NCBI RefSeq assembly: GCF_041381155.1
Contig: NC_091142.1
Coordinates: forward strand, 6,637,778-6,701,777
Source of the DNA: Argopecten irradians
Taxonomy: Eukaryota > Mollusca > Bivalvia > Pectinida > Pectinidae
DNA: 64,000 nt
Direction: 5' to 3'
Numbering within the stretch: position 1 is the first letter of the stretch; every line of letters starts with the position of its first letter. The position numbers were made by a program, and so were the translations under genes. Positions 1-13,672 of this stretch are shown one piece after another. The notes under the pieces are model-generated. The model made no database searches and was not told where the DNA came from. It was given only the letters and a program-made list of their open reading frames with translations.

Positions 1-65
1 TGCCCCAACGATTATAGATCTGAGAGGATTGGAGTGAATGTCGTATGTAGAGGAAATTTTATGTA

Positions 66-183
66 TTGACTGGATTATCTGCCTTAGTACCAATTCTCTC
101 CGCTAGGCGGCGCTCATAAATACTGTATTTTCGGAGCGAAGCCTAGCGGAGAATAGAAAAACTACGGCAGGCAATCCAGTCTA
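66..183. mobile_element. Short palindromic MITE
   Basis: About 38-bp imperfect inverted ends: GACTGGATTATCTGCC at left and GGCAATCCAGTC at right, meeting at CCGCTAGGC / GCCTAGCGG. TATT flanks both sides and may be the target duplication. No coding capacity. Confidence 0.7.
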
Positions 184-3100
184 TTTTATGTATGGGTGAA
201 TTTTTGTACAGGCCATGTAAATGGATAGAGTTTTTAATTTAGTTGCAAATATACGCAAACATAATTTTAAGTTATGAGATGTAAAATCCTCAATGCTCCG
301 GGGCTTTTTACCACAGGCGTATATATAATCCACCCTTGCATTATATGATAGTAAAACTGAAAGTATGTCTGGAGAAAAAATCACAGACCTACAGATACTT
401 ACTTTGACGATTATAGAGAGCGACACCCAAATTCAAATCTCTAAAGTGTTCTATTATTCAATTCTTTGGATCTACATCAAAGGATCAACCTACCTATCTC
501 ATATGTTGTCACACATAGAATCTTCAGCGACAGTGATAGTGACCCCTGGAGTATCGAGGATGAACTTAGACATGTATGAATGTAGTATAGAAGTGTCATT
601 CAATGTCACTGTTGTAAGTACAACCTTTCAACAGAGAGATGACGGTTTATAGTTCATTATGAATGTACATGGAGTGAAAAGAGTGAGTCTGATTATTGTT
701 CCTTTGTATCTAAAAAATTCAAATGCTTACATTATATTTCACTTGTTAAGTAGCATAGCCTAAAGGCATGAGGAGTTTACAAAAACAAAATAGTTTTAGC
801 ATAAATGTATCAACTTTAGAAATACAAATGTATGTTTTATGTTCCCTATATCAAATCCAACTTTACCAAAGACAATGTTAGAAATTCCGATTATATTATT
901 TTACCTCTCATTTACTCTTTTTATATTGTATACGTGGTATTATTATAAGTAATAAGTGTGTATTATATTTTAAATATAATGTAATAACGTACTGCATACA
1001 TGGTGTTCTATGGAGACCTGTTTGCGTCACCAGTTACATGTTATTACGTGACGACCTACAGAAACATTATACTTACGTCCGTTATATAATTACTTGACGG
1101 CCGATACATTGTAATTACGGGCCAAATTTTAACAGCAAATAGCAAATTGGTGAATTTACACTAAAATACTATGTTTGAATAAAGTACGTATCGCGTGATT
1201 TGCTTGTGTTTCTGGGAAATTTTCTTTCTTTGCCCGATGAGGTTTTGTATGGTAAACTCAGAAATATAAGAAAACTTAATGATGTTTTAATACCATTATA
1301 AATTGTATAGTTGTAATAAATGATACATATATCACAATACCATTATCAGAATTTTGACCTATCATGATACCGAATTACAGTGTATGTATTCTCAAGAATT
1401 AGTATTGCTCGACCCACTGTATTTACTTATTTGTAAAACATGACATTTTCTCGCCTAATGTATTATCTTTTTATCATGTATGTTTACATTAAACATAAGT
1501 CATTGTATGTTTTGAAAACGGAAAGAAGTTTTCACAACCAGGGTAATTGATATATCGCGAAAGCTCATGATAGAAAATTTAACAAATTGACATACATTAA
1601 ATACATGGATGTATTTATGGAATGTGTTTCATATTGAAAATCCAATATATATTGTATTATTTTCAGTTTTACGCAATTTATGCATAGGATCTAAAATAAG
1701 TGTTCACGTAATATTGTTTGTTTTAGAAAATGACAGTTCGAAAAATGTTCACAAATATTTTTGTCAGTTTCACAATCCAAAACAAAAAATAACACAAAGT
1801 TAAGACACCTATCGCAAACTTGAAATAAACCTGCTTTGTGACAGTTTTGAAGTTAAAGTGTAATGAAAAAGAATTTTAGAACTTTAAAATCGCAAAAAAA
1901 ACCAAGTTATATATGCTGACGCAAAAAAAGTTGGCGCAAAAATAAGTTTTTCAGTTACACTAGTCTATTTACGAGCAACTTCGCAAAAAAATATATCAAT
2001 GGAGACCCAAATGGATTACTGGCGGTTTTCCCCGATAGTTTCGACAGTCACATAGTGTTATTGTGTTAATCAATATTTTTATTTTATATATTTGTACCTG
2101 TCCATAACTGTTCTATTTATGTTATCATAATCAGACATGTCCAATGAAATTCCAATGAAAATGTAAATAAAATAATTAACATTGACAATGTGTTTTGTTT
2201 TTATGTGTGTTGCTGCTAAGACAAATGAGTGAATTATGGTGGGTTTTTTTTTCAATCTGACCTAAGAAGATATATGGATAAACAAAATGATTTTAGCACA
2301 CAGAGATATATCAACTGATTCCAGGATGATCATACTTGATGAAGGAAACAGCCAAAGAATTTTAAATATTTTTATGGCCCAAGCAGGCTCTTCGTGCATT
2401 TACGGTTAGAATGTAGTCTTGGTTACTGGCCATGGGTAACCGCTGAGATATGAAATTCTATAATTTAAATGCTTTCCGTTTCGTAGATATCCGTAAGTTA
2501 TATTAAACTACAAGAAATTGGTATTAGAATATCTAAATATCATTTAACTATCAATTTAAATAATGAATAGGCAACATGTACAGTATGGTTTCAGATACTT
2601 TCACAGCAGGACCCAATTTCATCAACATTCCTTATTTCTAAAAAAATTACTGATACATAATGTAATTTTCCATGTTTTAATGGAAAATGTAAAGTTACAG
2701 AACTCCTTAAAGTTATGGAATGTTGATGAAACTGGGTAAAGAATGCATGTCCATATGGATATTGTAATATTGTAAGAATTATAAATGTAAAGTCCATATT
2801 GTCTTTAACGAAAACCTCAATTAAGTTATTAAGCATGATATCCGACTTTAATTCAGTTAGTTTCGTATTCATTTCATCATCGGAGACCCACGGTTGAATG
2901 GACTACGCTGCGATGCATTTTACAAAAGTGTAGCGTGTAGCGTGGTGCAGTCAACCATGGCTGTCCGACGTACATAAATGTAAGTACAGTGTAACATAAT
3001 ACAACAGTAGAACTCTGACGTGTATAAATTTTACAGAAATAGTGACAAAAGGGAGGAAACCCTTATTTTAATACAGACTATTTTCTTTCCTTCTTTAGAA

Positions 3101-3399
3101 CATTTATAAACAATTGCACATTTATACTGATTTACGGATTTAAGAATGAGTCCTATTTTTTTCGAGGAAGTTACGGATATTATATATTGACCTTTAACCA
3201 GGATATTAAGAACCACTTAACATGAGCTTTTGTGACTATGTTGATGACCAATGAAATACTAGTAAAGCATTTTTTCCTTCAAAGTTTTTTTTTTCCAAAT
3301 ACACATGATATTTAAACATAACATCAACAAACACACACACGTTCAGACAAAGCTAAGTATTCATAAAATAAAGAGTAATACTCCCGCTGTAAAAATGTA
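184..3399. other. AT-rich intergenic stretch
   Basis: No exon chain, RNA gene or clear mobile element seen. Short reading frames lack splice context and family resemblance. Confidence 0.5.
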
Positions 3400-3625
3400 G
3401 TAATAACTCCATTAAAAGGGGACATTGATAAACTCTATATAATTTACTCAACTCCCTTTATGTCAGGGCTTCTGCGTGACAAATTTTATCAAAATCTAGC
3501 CTTGTAGTTTAGGAGGAGTTCGCCGGACAAAAATGTGTCTACAGACAAACTGACAGACAGACGGACAACCCGATTCCAATATACCTCCCTTAACTTCGTT
3601 GCTGGGGGTATAATTATCGCGGTAA
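3400..3625. repeat. Interspersed repeat of a type common in mollusc genomes
   Basis: Contains TTTAGGAGGAGTTCGCCGGA, then ACAGACAGACGGACAACCCG and a CCAATATACCTCCC end. From general knowledge such segments recur in bivalve genomes. Only one copy is present here, so the borders are approximate. Confidence 0.4.
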
Positions 3626-4578
3626 AATTCAACACACACTTTGAGTTTAAAAGCAGCGAGATAACCTAAATCCAGCAAAAGAAAAAAATAAAGTGCAATG
3701 CTGTGTTTTATGCGTATCCATATAAGCCATCAAGTGTAAGTTGATAGGATATATGTATACGTAGATGTAAAGTAAACCATTAACCGAATCTAAGGATCGA
3801 TTGATTATACCCAGAGCGGTTATATTGGCCTTATGCTGGCAGTTACATCGGGCCAAGTGGCAGTTGACCTGTTGATTTGCAAATTGGATGAGAAGTGTGT
3901 GGGTTCTAAGTCCGGCCCAATGTTGGCTGTCGGTTTTTTGAATGTACGATGTTAGAAGTGGCCCAGCAAAATTCCGAAGGTATCTGTGGCCCATGGCTGT
4001 ATGATTGATCCATTGGGTCGAAGCTAAAATATAAGCATATATTAATTATAAGCTTGGTAAAATACCTCTCTCTCTTTAAATAAGCCTCTAAAAACCTAAT
4101 TAAACACCAATCCATTCCCGGGGGATGAACAGGTAAGATCGATTGGGCTTCTATTGATCACTAAAAGATTATGAATTAATTAATTGATGTATATAATTTG
4201 GCAACAATAAAAATATCAATAACTCATTATTTTAAAACAAATGCTTTTTCGATTAAATTGATTTCGATATTTATCTCCAGCAAAAGAAAAAATAATGCAA
4301 CTATTAGATATGCAAATAACATTGCTTGTGTATTTTTACTTACTTCAAAAACATTAATAAAAAATATTTAATGTCATAAAGATTAAAGGCATGTGTTTTT
4401 TGTCAAAACTTTTGTTGGGATTTCCCCAAATTATGTGTAATTGTTTGGTGTGATGCATGATCGGTTTCTCTTATATTTCATCTGGAAAGGTAAATAAACA
4501 ACAAATAAGCTTGTGTGTAACGTGTGCTGCGCTCACTGTAAAATTGCACAAAGAGAATTATTTTACACGTTTCTAATC
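3626..4578. other. Intergenic, possible decayed repeat
   Basis: The part at 3800-4010 repeats short GGCC(C/A)A(A/T) and TTGGC motifs in both orientations, as does 6790-6950. This suggests remnants of one interspersed element. Nothing else is supported. Confidence 0.3.
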
Positions 4579-5230
4579 TTAATCTGGATCTCTACTTTCT
4601 TGGACAGTCCCTCTAAATTGTAAATAGTGGCCAGCGTTCTTGTTTTTGTCTTTCTTTTGCTTCCTCCCTCTCTGTCTCCAAAAGTGCAAAGCCATCTTTA
4701 ATGATGTACTGTAATTACAGAAATATGCATTAGAGATAGCCATTCTGTTTGTTTTCTCACAGCCTCTAAAATAAAAAAGTAAATACATCTACTGATATGT
4801 ACTGTACAGAAAATATTGTAGGGGTATACCAGTTACACAGGTCTAAAATTTCTACATTTTCATGTCTATATCTGAGCTTAATTTTCACCTCTCTGCCAAC
4901 GCATTTCTAAGCTTTGCTTCGATAACAAAATGCAGCTAACTTATCGTACAGTTTTAAGTACTAAATTTTGATATGTAATAATTAATTACTTTACATTATG
5001 AATAAGGCATTTTCTACTTATGGCTTCAATATCAAACTTTGACAGAACAAAGTAGTAATATGTCTTTCCCGTTATGGACATTATACAATGATTAATTTTA
5101 TACTTACTTGTGATGACTGCACATAATGAGCTTGAAAAAGGCCCTTTTGATGTCCTTTCCTTGCCAATTAAAAAACTCGTAGTTTGAATCCGGCGAGTGC
5201 AGGTAGCAACAATTGTTTGCAGTTTTTGGT
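4579..5230 (-). CDS. Possible 3' part of an unrecognised gene, two exons
   Basis: Exon 5230-5108 follows a pyrimidine tract ending TTGTCACAG and ends at AA|GTAAGT. Exon 4765-4579 follows TTATTTTAG and ends in TAA. Their phases agree, giving about 102 residues that include CCYLHSPDSNYEFFNW, KDIKRAFFKLIMCSHHKGC and a basic KQKKDKNKN stretch. The reading looks protein-like, rich in aromatic residues and Cys/His. No upstream exon could be fixed with confidence and I recognise no family. It could be a decayed or chance pair. Confidence 0.35.
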
Positions 5231-8200
5231 CTGTGACAATAGAAAAAAAAAAAACATAACTTCCTGAAACAATCATTCTTGTAAACTAAAACTAATTTAT
5301 TTATTAGCTTATTAGCCAAATGACTCCCTTGTTGTTTCAATTGTTCTCTCAATTTTTGAATACTTATAAATTGTGTGTACTATCTATATCCAAAGCAGCA
5401 CAATTTGCACATACTTTGGGAATTTCCACCACAATCAGGTGATGCTATAGTTTTGTTATCAATAACCTTCTTACCAAGTGCCTGGAGGGAGACTAGTGGT
5501 CAGTGTTTAGGATATGGACGGAAGAGAAATAAGGGGTGTGGATTTGAGTTTCATGTTGCAGAGGAAATGTTGTGAAGGGGTGAGTGATCTATTCTATACA
5601 TCACGACCATTTCAGCATTGGATTATGTATTCAAAATCGTAATCTTGTATATAATTATATAACTCTTCACTTGTTAAGTTGCTTATCTAAAGTAGGCTTG
5701 ATCGTATGCAGCCTGATTATAACAACATTATTAATTATAATTCTATAACAAAAGGAATTTTCTGTACTGATGTATAATTTGAAATTTGTTCTAATGCTGT
5801 AAAAAGGTACTTCTTTATTAGAACTTTCAAACTCTATATCATATCAGACAAATAACTTACACTACTTATGAGATAATGATATTATGTCTGAATGTTTTTT
5901 CAACTTAATCTTTTCTCACCATCTTACAGTGTATATAATACTATACACTGACCATGTGGTTTAGACACATGTAGTAATGTTTACATGCAGCAGCAGAGGC
6001 TGGTCACTATGCACTATAAGTAAGTATACTTTCCGCCCACTACGCAAATCAGCTTAATTGTTAACCACCCGAATTTTTTAAGTAGGACTTTCCCATCCTT
6101 TCAAAAATAATTTATAATCCGTTGTTGACATTTACATAATCCCATTTCATTTATAACAAGTTAATTATCTACATCTACATGTACCACTTTCAACCTGATC
6201 ACAAATGTTTGTGAAATATTGATTTTGGCATGTGTAATTATACTGATAAATTGGCAAAGGTCTTTAGCTTTTAGTTTGAACATGGAAATGGATATAAACA
6301 TACACCAAACAATCAGTACATCGTCAACCACATTGAAACAGATTTAATATCATTATTACTGATCAATTTAAATAGTATATTTATAACAAAAGTAACTCTA
6401 CTTACAATTTTGATGTGGTCTTGAAGTAATTCTTCCTATATGTCAGCAAAACTCGATATGAATTCATGTGTGCTGGTCAGCTCCAGGTCAACTAGCTATA
6501 GAGAGTGGTCCAGATACAAATAATTTAGGATGGAACTATGGCGGGAAGAGTTCACGTGACTCATAGCAGATGTGGATCATTGATAGTGGCCCGCCAGCGG
6601 AAATTAAACTAATTGTATAAGTATGACTCAGAAAGACCGAGTCAAATCTCAAAGAAATAAAACATAGACCTGGCAAATAAAGGATTCCATTTACATTATT
6701 TACAGTACAAACCATTTAAATCAACTCAAATAAAGAAAATTCTAGCAACTGTGGTGTAGTACATAACATGTTTCAATATTTATTGAAAGATTTTTCTGTC
6801 ACACATCAATCGCATTGGCCTAATGAAACTGTATTGGGAACGGCCAATATGCCAATAATTAAAGCAAGGACAACCATTGGTGCGTACAACATCGTACCAA
6901 TAATGGGCCAACTTTATCATGCCAACCCGTTGGGCTCGGCCAACAATTGATTTCGACCTTATTTTACATGTTTATCTGGGTGTGGGATGGGGGTATGGGG
7001 GGGAAGGGAGTGTGCTGGGGGGGGGGGGTCATAGTTCTAACAAAACACAAAATGTGTCTGACAAGTGGATCAATGATTCAGTAATCAGAACTTGTGTGTA
7101 AAACCTGTGTCTCACCACGGCCAGAAATAGAGTCAGCGAAGTACTTGTGTAAGAGCGTATTGTCCACCCAATTAAAAATTTTACCACCACCGCCGACAGA
7201 GAGCTCAGCGTAAAAAAATATGTATCATTTGGGCTATCATTGAATTTTAATCACATATTTATGTATTTATTTGTGACTAATTGATACAAAAAAAAAAAAT
7301 CCATATGAAATAATTTGTTTTGGTTTTGTTGCCTGCGAAATCAGTACATCATTTCATATAGGGCATAGTGATATAAGATATTTTTTTTCCGAGATGCAAT
7401 TAATTATCTTTAATCCTTTTATTATTAAATAAAATAAGAAGCCCACACTTTTCATTGACGGAAAATGACTAAATCAAGTTACTTTAGTTACGGAAGAAAA
7501 CTACTGATTTGTCTATTCCTGATTTTAATTAATAAAAAATACCATTCGTGGTGTAGCATCTCTAAGCTCCTGCAATTATTCAATTGATCATATCATCTAC
7601 CCTCTCATTTCAAAACCTAAATAGAACATATTGTATTAGTATTATGCCACGGAGCCAAATATCAATGTGAGTGTAACTAATAAATCATTTCTATCAATTA
7701 CACCATGGAACATACTGTATAACATGAAATAATGGTGCGCATTTTTTTTCGTGGTTTAGAACTCCAATTTAATTTCGTGGATAGAAATATTGATCAGTTA
7801 TGGACCTTTGTTGGTGTTATAACGCATTGGTAAAATCTAAAATATTGATAGCAGGCGCAATTACGGAGGACGTTGCCCGGGATTATTATTTTAGTGGATA
7901 AAAATATTAGTGCATATATGTGATAGAGCAATATAGACTAAATTAAATAAAACAATTCTCGTTCTTTTTATTTCTTACGCAACAAATATTTCATGTGATG
8001 CAGTAAACTACAATTTACATGCTTTGCCCCATTTCAGAAGCAAAGAACGTGATATATGCTACATTTATTCTAACAGCTAATTGCTCCCAACTTGATTGAT
8101 AGCACGTATGAAATATGTATGCTTGTGGATTATAATTGTCCTGCTGAATCGATTTCAGAGCGTCATTACCCTTTTATTAATCCATAAGTTTGATAAGGTC

Positions 8201-8801
8201 GTTTTAGACGAAAAAAGACAGCTTTTTATCATGAATTGTGTCATATGTTTTGCAATCATGATACAATTTGATTGTAGCTGTTCAATCAATATATTGAACA
8301 CATCGCTTGATGTACAATTCATTCGTGTAAAATCCCTCTCGCTCATAAATGAGCTGCTCTTGGCATTAAAAACCAGAAGCACTTGTCAATATCGGTAATA
8401 TAATGGTATATATGATCAGTTGTGGAAACTTGTGTAAAGATCAATGATAATAGAACCAAATACCCTTTTTTCAAATGCATTATTTATTTGTTTTACCATT
8501 ACTGTCGAAGAGTTCATTTCATCTGTAGACAATGCTTACAAGGTAAAAGTGTCATCCTTAAATAACTGTTAAGAGGACCCGTAAACCTCAATATACCAAG
8601 CAACTAATACACAAAAAGACAAATATACGATATTGAAAACGCATGTTTAATCAAAATTCAATAAGATACAGATAGAATATTCATATAAACAATACAAAAT
8701 ATAATGAAACATATATTTAATGTTAATAAAACCCAATATATTATATAGATTAAGAAAAAAACAATTCGAGACCTAATTTTTAAGGTTAATGTAAATGAAG
8801 C
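5231..8801. other. AT-rich intergenic stretch
   Basis: Holds a G-rich run near 6985-7030, and GGCCAA/TTGGCC-rich sequence at 6790-6950 like that at 3800-4010. No supported gene. Confidence 0.45.
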
Positions 8802-11428
8802 TCACAACTTGCAAGACAATTGGTCCTCTGCCTTGTTATCAGATGTTGGTTTTGACTGAGACTTCTTGTACCTTTCCCTGTATTTATTAAAATTGTAAAT
8901 ATCGTTGAAATTTGATGACGTTACAGCTATCGGAAGCGCCAGCAGCAGAATGCCACAAACGGAACAAAGTACACCCACAGCATACCCTTGGGGTGTTGTT
9001 GGGTAATAGTCGCCATACCCAACGGTTGTCATGGTGACGATAGCCCACCAGACACTGACCAGTGCATTTGGACAAGAAGAATTTGATGGACTGCTTATTT
9101 CAGCTATGTACATCATTAAGGCAAAGACGATGACTACGCTTGAAAAAGAAGTAGCCAGCAAGAGTAGTTCTCTTGCGCTTGTCTTCAGTGACAGAAGAAG
9201 GATTTGCACTCCAATGTTATCGACAATTAATCTGAAGATTCTCAGCAACCTCATGGATATTATACACCCGAACACGAACCAGCAGAACGTTATAAAATGT
9301 CCCATCGCTCCATCCCCAGTCACAGGTATGCGCACCGTCGATCTATCTAATTCACCCAACACAGTCAACCAGGAAGTCAACCATGAACACAATTCTACTA
9401 AATTCAAAAAGGATTTCATGAACGTCTTTTTGCTTTTCGCTAAACAAAAGCGAAATATCCAGTCGAGCATCAAAAACAGATTGCATACTGCATCCGCAAT
9501 CACGACGGCAGGATGAACTTGTGTGGACCAATACTCGACCATCTTGGCCGACGTTATGGCGTAGGGGTAAGGAGGAAGGTCTTTGACGGGGACTCTGAAG
9601 ATGGACACCGTCGACAGGATGGAGTAGGCAGTCGACAGCAGAATGACCACACACTGTATTGCATACCAAACCTGTAAAAATGAATCGCTCGTTTTTACAT
9701 ACTGCAAACCAACTTTTCTTCGCGGCGACTTAATTTCGCGTTTTTCCGCCAAAAAAAGTTCCTTACGATTTAATATCGCGACATAGATTACCGAATAGCC
9801 GGTTCATTTCGCAGACTTCACGATTCGATTTTAAAACCCAATTTTAGTGGTTTTAAATTTTTGCGATATGGATTTAAGGGTGTATATATCCTCAACCATT
9901 TATCAATGGTTCGCGGATCAAATTTTTGCAATCATAGCAATGTCCCGCGAAATCGCGAAAAATATCATCCCCGCGAAATATCCGGCTATACGGTATTATG
10001 ATACTACTTTTCTTGAGTTTGAAACAAATTCGCGACGATTTTTTCGCGATTTCCTATTGCCGTTGAAATTAAATCGCAGGTGAAAATAAGTTTTCTGAAT
10101 GTTTATGACGACCAAAAAAAAGGTAAATCGTCATTAAAGGCCCACTACCTTTCTGGAGCAAAATTTAAAGGTTTCTTAAAAACATTAACAACAAAATAAA
10201 ATATATATCGATGGCTTAAGATGAGGTTACTACACCAAACATATGCAAGATTTCCTGTCTAATATACGATAGCAGTGGAGATTCATTTCGCTGTTTTGCC
10301 GTCTGGCGCAGTGATAGTCAACTACAGCGCGGCATTTAGGACGACAGCGGGAAACATAAAACGACCCGCGTTATGAAAATTAACATTTTATTTATTCTAA
10401 TTAAACAGGTCTGAAGGTGATGATAAGTGTGCTAGTAAACGTATAGTTAATAACTCCTGCTACTTTACAAAATTATTGATTTTGTTTTACATTCCTATTT
10501 TTAGATTAAAAGCCGTTTCGGAAAGGTAGTGGCCCTTCAAGGTTCCAACTGGTCACTTCAAATAAAAACAAGATGTCATAACTGTAAAGGCGTTTAGTGA
10601 AACCGAAACGGCTTTTAAGATAAAGTTCCAATTTTATCCTTATTTATATTCAATATAATATACATAAATAACACCATATAGAAATGTTTTAAGGATTAAG
10701 AAAAGAGTATACATATATATTCAAGTTTTAAAATGTGAAAGTGAAAAAAGCGATTTAAAAAAAAAAAGATTTTATTAGCTTGATCGTTAATACTGCACTT
10801 GGTCAGTTACTAGATCTAGATGAAATTTGAGTTATCATAAATAAGTTTACGGCTAAAACTGGTCTAACACTGTATTCAGGAAAGTAAAATTATATTGAGT
10901 GGCGTCGTGCAACTTTGTATAGAGTAAAAAAAAATTTGTACATACCTTCCCTGAACATGTAGAACGATGGTACAAATTCGTGATGTGTATTTTTAATGAT
11001 GAACAACAATTGGTTTTCACCGGTACTAATGACTCGGATCTCTGATGCATGCCATGCTGTGGATCATCACTTGGGATGTAATCCAAAAGAGATTTGATAC
11101 CGGAAACATCTTCCTCTGTTTGGTAGAAGGATTTCCAGCAGCAGAGGTCAATTCTCTCAAGTGGAACGCCCCAGAACGCCAGATCAGCTTTGATGACGAC
11201 CGTGCATATGTTCCGCGGGACATGCACGCTGCCTCTAGACAGGTATTCCAGAACGCAATCAAAGATATCGGCATTTCTGTTGAAGTAGAATTCGTTACGC
11301 TCAGGAAGAAAACTTGGGGATGTTTCATCGAGATGAAGCAACAGCGAATTTTGTAAAAGTTTGTCTCCGATACAAGTTTTATCAAACAAAAATGTCCTGC
11401 CTCTTAGGTTCAAAGTAACGAAATCCAT
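8802..11428 (-). CDS. Voltage-gated potassium channel alpha subunit (Kv2/3/4-type T1), two exons
   Basis: Tetrameric K+ channel subunit of the plasma membrane. Exon 1 is 11428-10946 (161 codons, phase 0, donor AAG|GTATGT); exon 2 is 9671-8802 (289 codons plus TGA, acceptor TTTTTACAG). Together they give 450 residues. Exon 1 holds the T1/BTB tetramerisation domain (about residues 3-105), with the zinc site HX5CX20CC complete (H69, C75, C96, C97); this is known from Shab, Shaw and Shal channels but not Shaker. Exon 2 holds S1 (~162-183), S2 (~216-238), S3 (~250-265), S4 (~296-312), S5 (~326-350), the pore with TVGYGD (377-382) and S6 (~388-415). Odd points: S4 keeps only R302, R305 and R308, the S2 and S3 acidic residues are D and E in place of the usual E and D, and the S6 gate motif is PIA (408-410), not PVP. 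The C-terminus is short. The 5' end may include a non-coding exon, since an ACACAG acceptor lies just before the ATG. The subfamily is not settled. Confidence 0.92.
9699..10090. mobile_element. TTCGCG-rich MITE-like sequence in the Kv intron
   Basis: Begins ACTGCAAACCAACTTTTCTT, close to the end of the inverted-repeat element at 46391-46617 (CTGTAAACCCAACTTTCTTC). It then carries many TTCGCG/CGCGAA words. The right end is unclear. A reading frame at 9847-10083 is repeat-derived. Confidence 0.45.
10133..10540. mobile_element. MITE with ~20-bp inverted ends in the Kv intron
   Basis: Left end TTAAAGGCCCACTACCTTTC and right end GAAAGGTAGTGGCCCTTCAA are inverted copies with few mismatches. The interior has no coding capacity. 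Confidence 0.7.
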
Positions 11429-13576
11429 CCCTTTCTGTGTAACAGGTACAGCTGTAGTACTGTGTATTCATATGTTATCTAGTCATCGGGTTCTGCTGAT
11501 GACAGAGTTATTTTGAATCTCTATAACATGTGGCAGTCACCAGATCCAATAAGCCAGATAAAAAAAACATATGATGAGTTAAATATATGTGCTTCATCTC
11601 TGTAACCACGTGGGAATACTCTAAAAAGCGATGATATGACAAATGAAAAATCAATTTGTCAGATGGCAGACAGGCGATGTAGACAATGTATGGCAAAAAT
11701 ATCGGAAATTAAAATTTTTCAGTTACAGTTTATGCACGAAATTCACAAAAGTTAAACGATGGTAGAGAGAATAAATAGCTGTATTGGTACGTTTCTGTTT
11801 TTCATTCGAATAAAGAGGAATATATAGGTCAACCCATGTCAAAAACACATAAGAATCACGCTGATATACGTGCCTCTGGGTTAAGTAGCCCAATGTCGTT
11901 AATACACTGCTGACAACGTCAGAAATTTAGAACCCCAAAACACATAATTTGTCAGTTCTGCAAATGGCTTTGGATGCTCCTGGGAAATCAAATGATTTTC
12001 CGTTTGTTTAGGCGTATAGTAAGCTACAATAGTTATATACACAACGCTGTCAGAATTCTATATCGTTACTACCACAGTACAATAAGTCATGTTATTCCAC
12101 TCTCAAGGCATTGAATATGCAGAAACGTGCTAGATGTTGGATAAAACTGTTGGTTGGTCGATATTTTGAACTTTGACCCTAACTTTTTTTATAACTTGTT
12201 GACGGAATCCATATATTTAATAGCGTCAAATTTACGATGTACCCTGATATCATATATGTGTCACGGTGTCAAATTTTTTAACGCTTCTAATTCAGACTGG
12301 GCCTGAACTTGGTAACAATGATTTGGTGATTATTAGTTGGCGAGAAGATGGCACTGCGCCGTTCACATTGACAGAATATAATCCGACAAGTAATATATTA
12401 TTTTTCACTAAACAACACGCCACATGGTTGAAAACCTTAAATATTTCAACAGTATGCAGATAATTTATTTTATTTAAGATTTCACAGTGACAATTTTATT
12501 TCATCGTGGAAAAAAATGATAAAACTTATTAAAGAAAGAGCAGCGTTAGAGTTGCAGTGAGTAATTTCGATATGATCTGTATTTCTTTCGCCATTTTGTT
12601 TTGGAGTAAGCGGGAAAGAAAACTTTTTTATAACCTCATTTAGATTATACCCTGTCTTTAAAGTAATAAAATTAGAATTTAGGTAGAAAGTTACATCTAC
12701 TTTTTTCACATGTACTCTAACATTCATATCTTTATAAGTTTTATTCACAAGATAAAGAGCCGGATGATCCAATGGTAGACAGATTATTCTTAGTGACCAA
12801 GAAAATGATAATTCAACACTTTTAAAATTGAAATTGTTTATTGTACAAAGTATATAACAAACCAGTCATTCGTCTATCATGCTTCAGCAAGTCTCATCCA
12901 CTCTCTCTCTCTCTCTCCCTCTCTCTCTCTCTCTCTTGTTTTCACCCAAAAAGTAATATTCATGATAAATGCTAAGCCTCTCTTACCGCACAAAAGCAAG
13001 TTTAATATTAGTTCATAAAACATAATTACCATTTTTGTTATAACTCTTTTCTTTATTTTTTATGTAGATATTATATTACGTATAGTTCAAATATATTGCA
13101 GGCTTAATCTATAAGAATATTTTAACAAAACAATATTTGCTTTGATTTCTCCTATATTTTTTATCTAAACCTTCGCCACAAAAAGCCATATTATTAATTT
13201 TTGGTTGACAAATATAATAAATAACATTCTCCATTTAATCCACATGATGCTATATATGCTAGTTAGCCATCCTTTGAGCACATATAAATGCAGTATTTAA
13301 ACTATTTTTTTCCTGAATAATGTAAAGCATTAATTCAAAGTTCATAAATAATAAACCCATGCAAATATTTTTTTCAAAGAAATTAGAGATAGAACCAAAA
13401 ACAGAAGAAATACTTTAAAATTGTAACCACTGCAACATGATATAAATAGCAATAAATAAGTGAAAGATTAATCATCATTTTAAAAGGTTTTTTTTCTGTC
13501 TGATTTAACAAATATAAACTTCCACTGGAAATATTTAAGACAAAATCCATAATGGCGGTAGACGGAGGTAGTAGAA
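11429..13576. other. Intergenic stretch between the Kv channel and CFAP73
   Basis: AT-rich. A CT dinucleotide microsatellite lies at about 12898-12936. No supported gene. Confidence 0.5.
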
Positions 13577-13672
13577 TTAACTCGATGACGGCGGAGCGAT
13601 GGACGCACCAGATAACTCCATCCGGCGAATCTCATTTGTGATGATGGTAAGATCTTGTATGAACATTCGGAT
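13577..13672 (-). CDS. CFAP73: CFAP73 alternative last exon 9b
   Basis: A 96-nt terminal exon (acceptor ATATTTCAG) encoding 31 residues and a TAA stop. It starts [18 protein letters not shown], aligned without gaps to exon 9a over the MF(I/L)xDLT core, then ends in a short Ser/Pro-rich tail. Phase 0 matches the end of exon 8 at 19830. The two exons diverge strongly after the core helix. This points to an old exon duplication, not a recent one. Confidence 0.8.
   Translation of the reverse strand: MRMFIQDLTIITNEIRRMELSGASIAPPSSS

Noticed and set aside
520-770. Cys-rich protein-like stretch near the left edge
   Set aside because: Short protein-like runs occur in different frames with no splice sites to join them and no recognised family.
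9031-9516. 161-codon plus-strand reading frame
   Set aside because: It lies antisense to the Kv channel exon, has no splice or protein evidence, and is explained by codon bias of the real gene.
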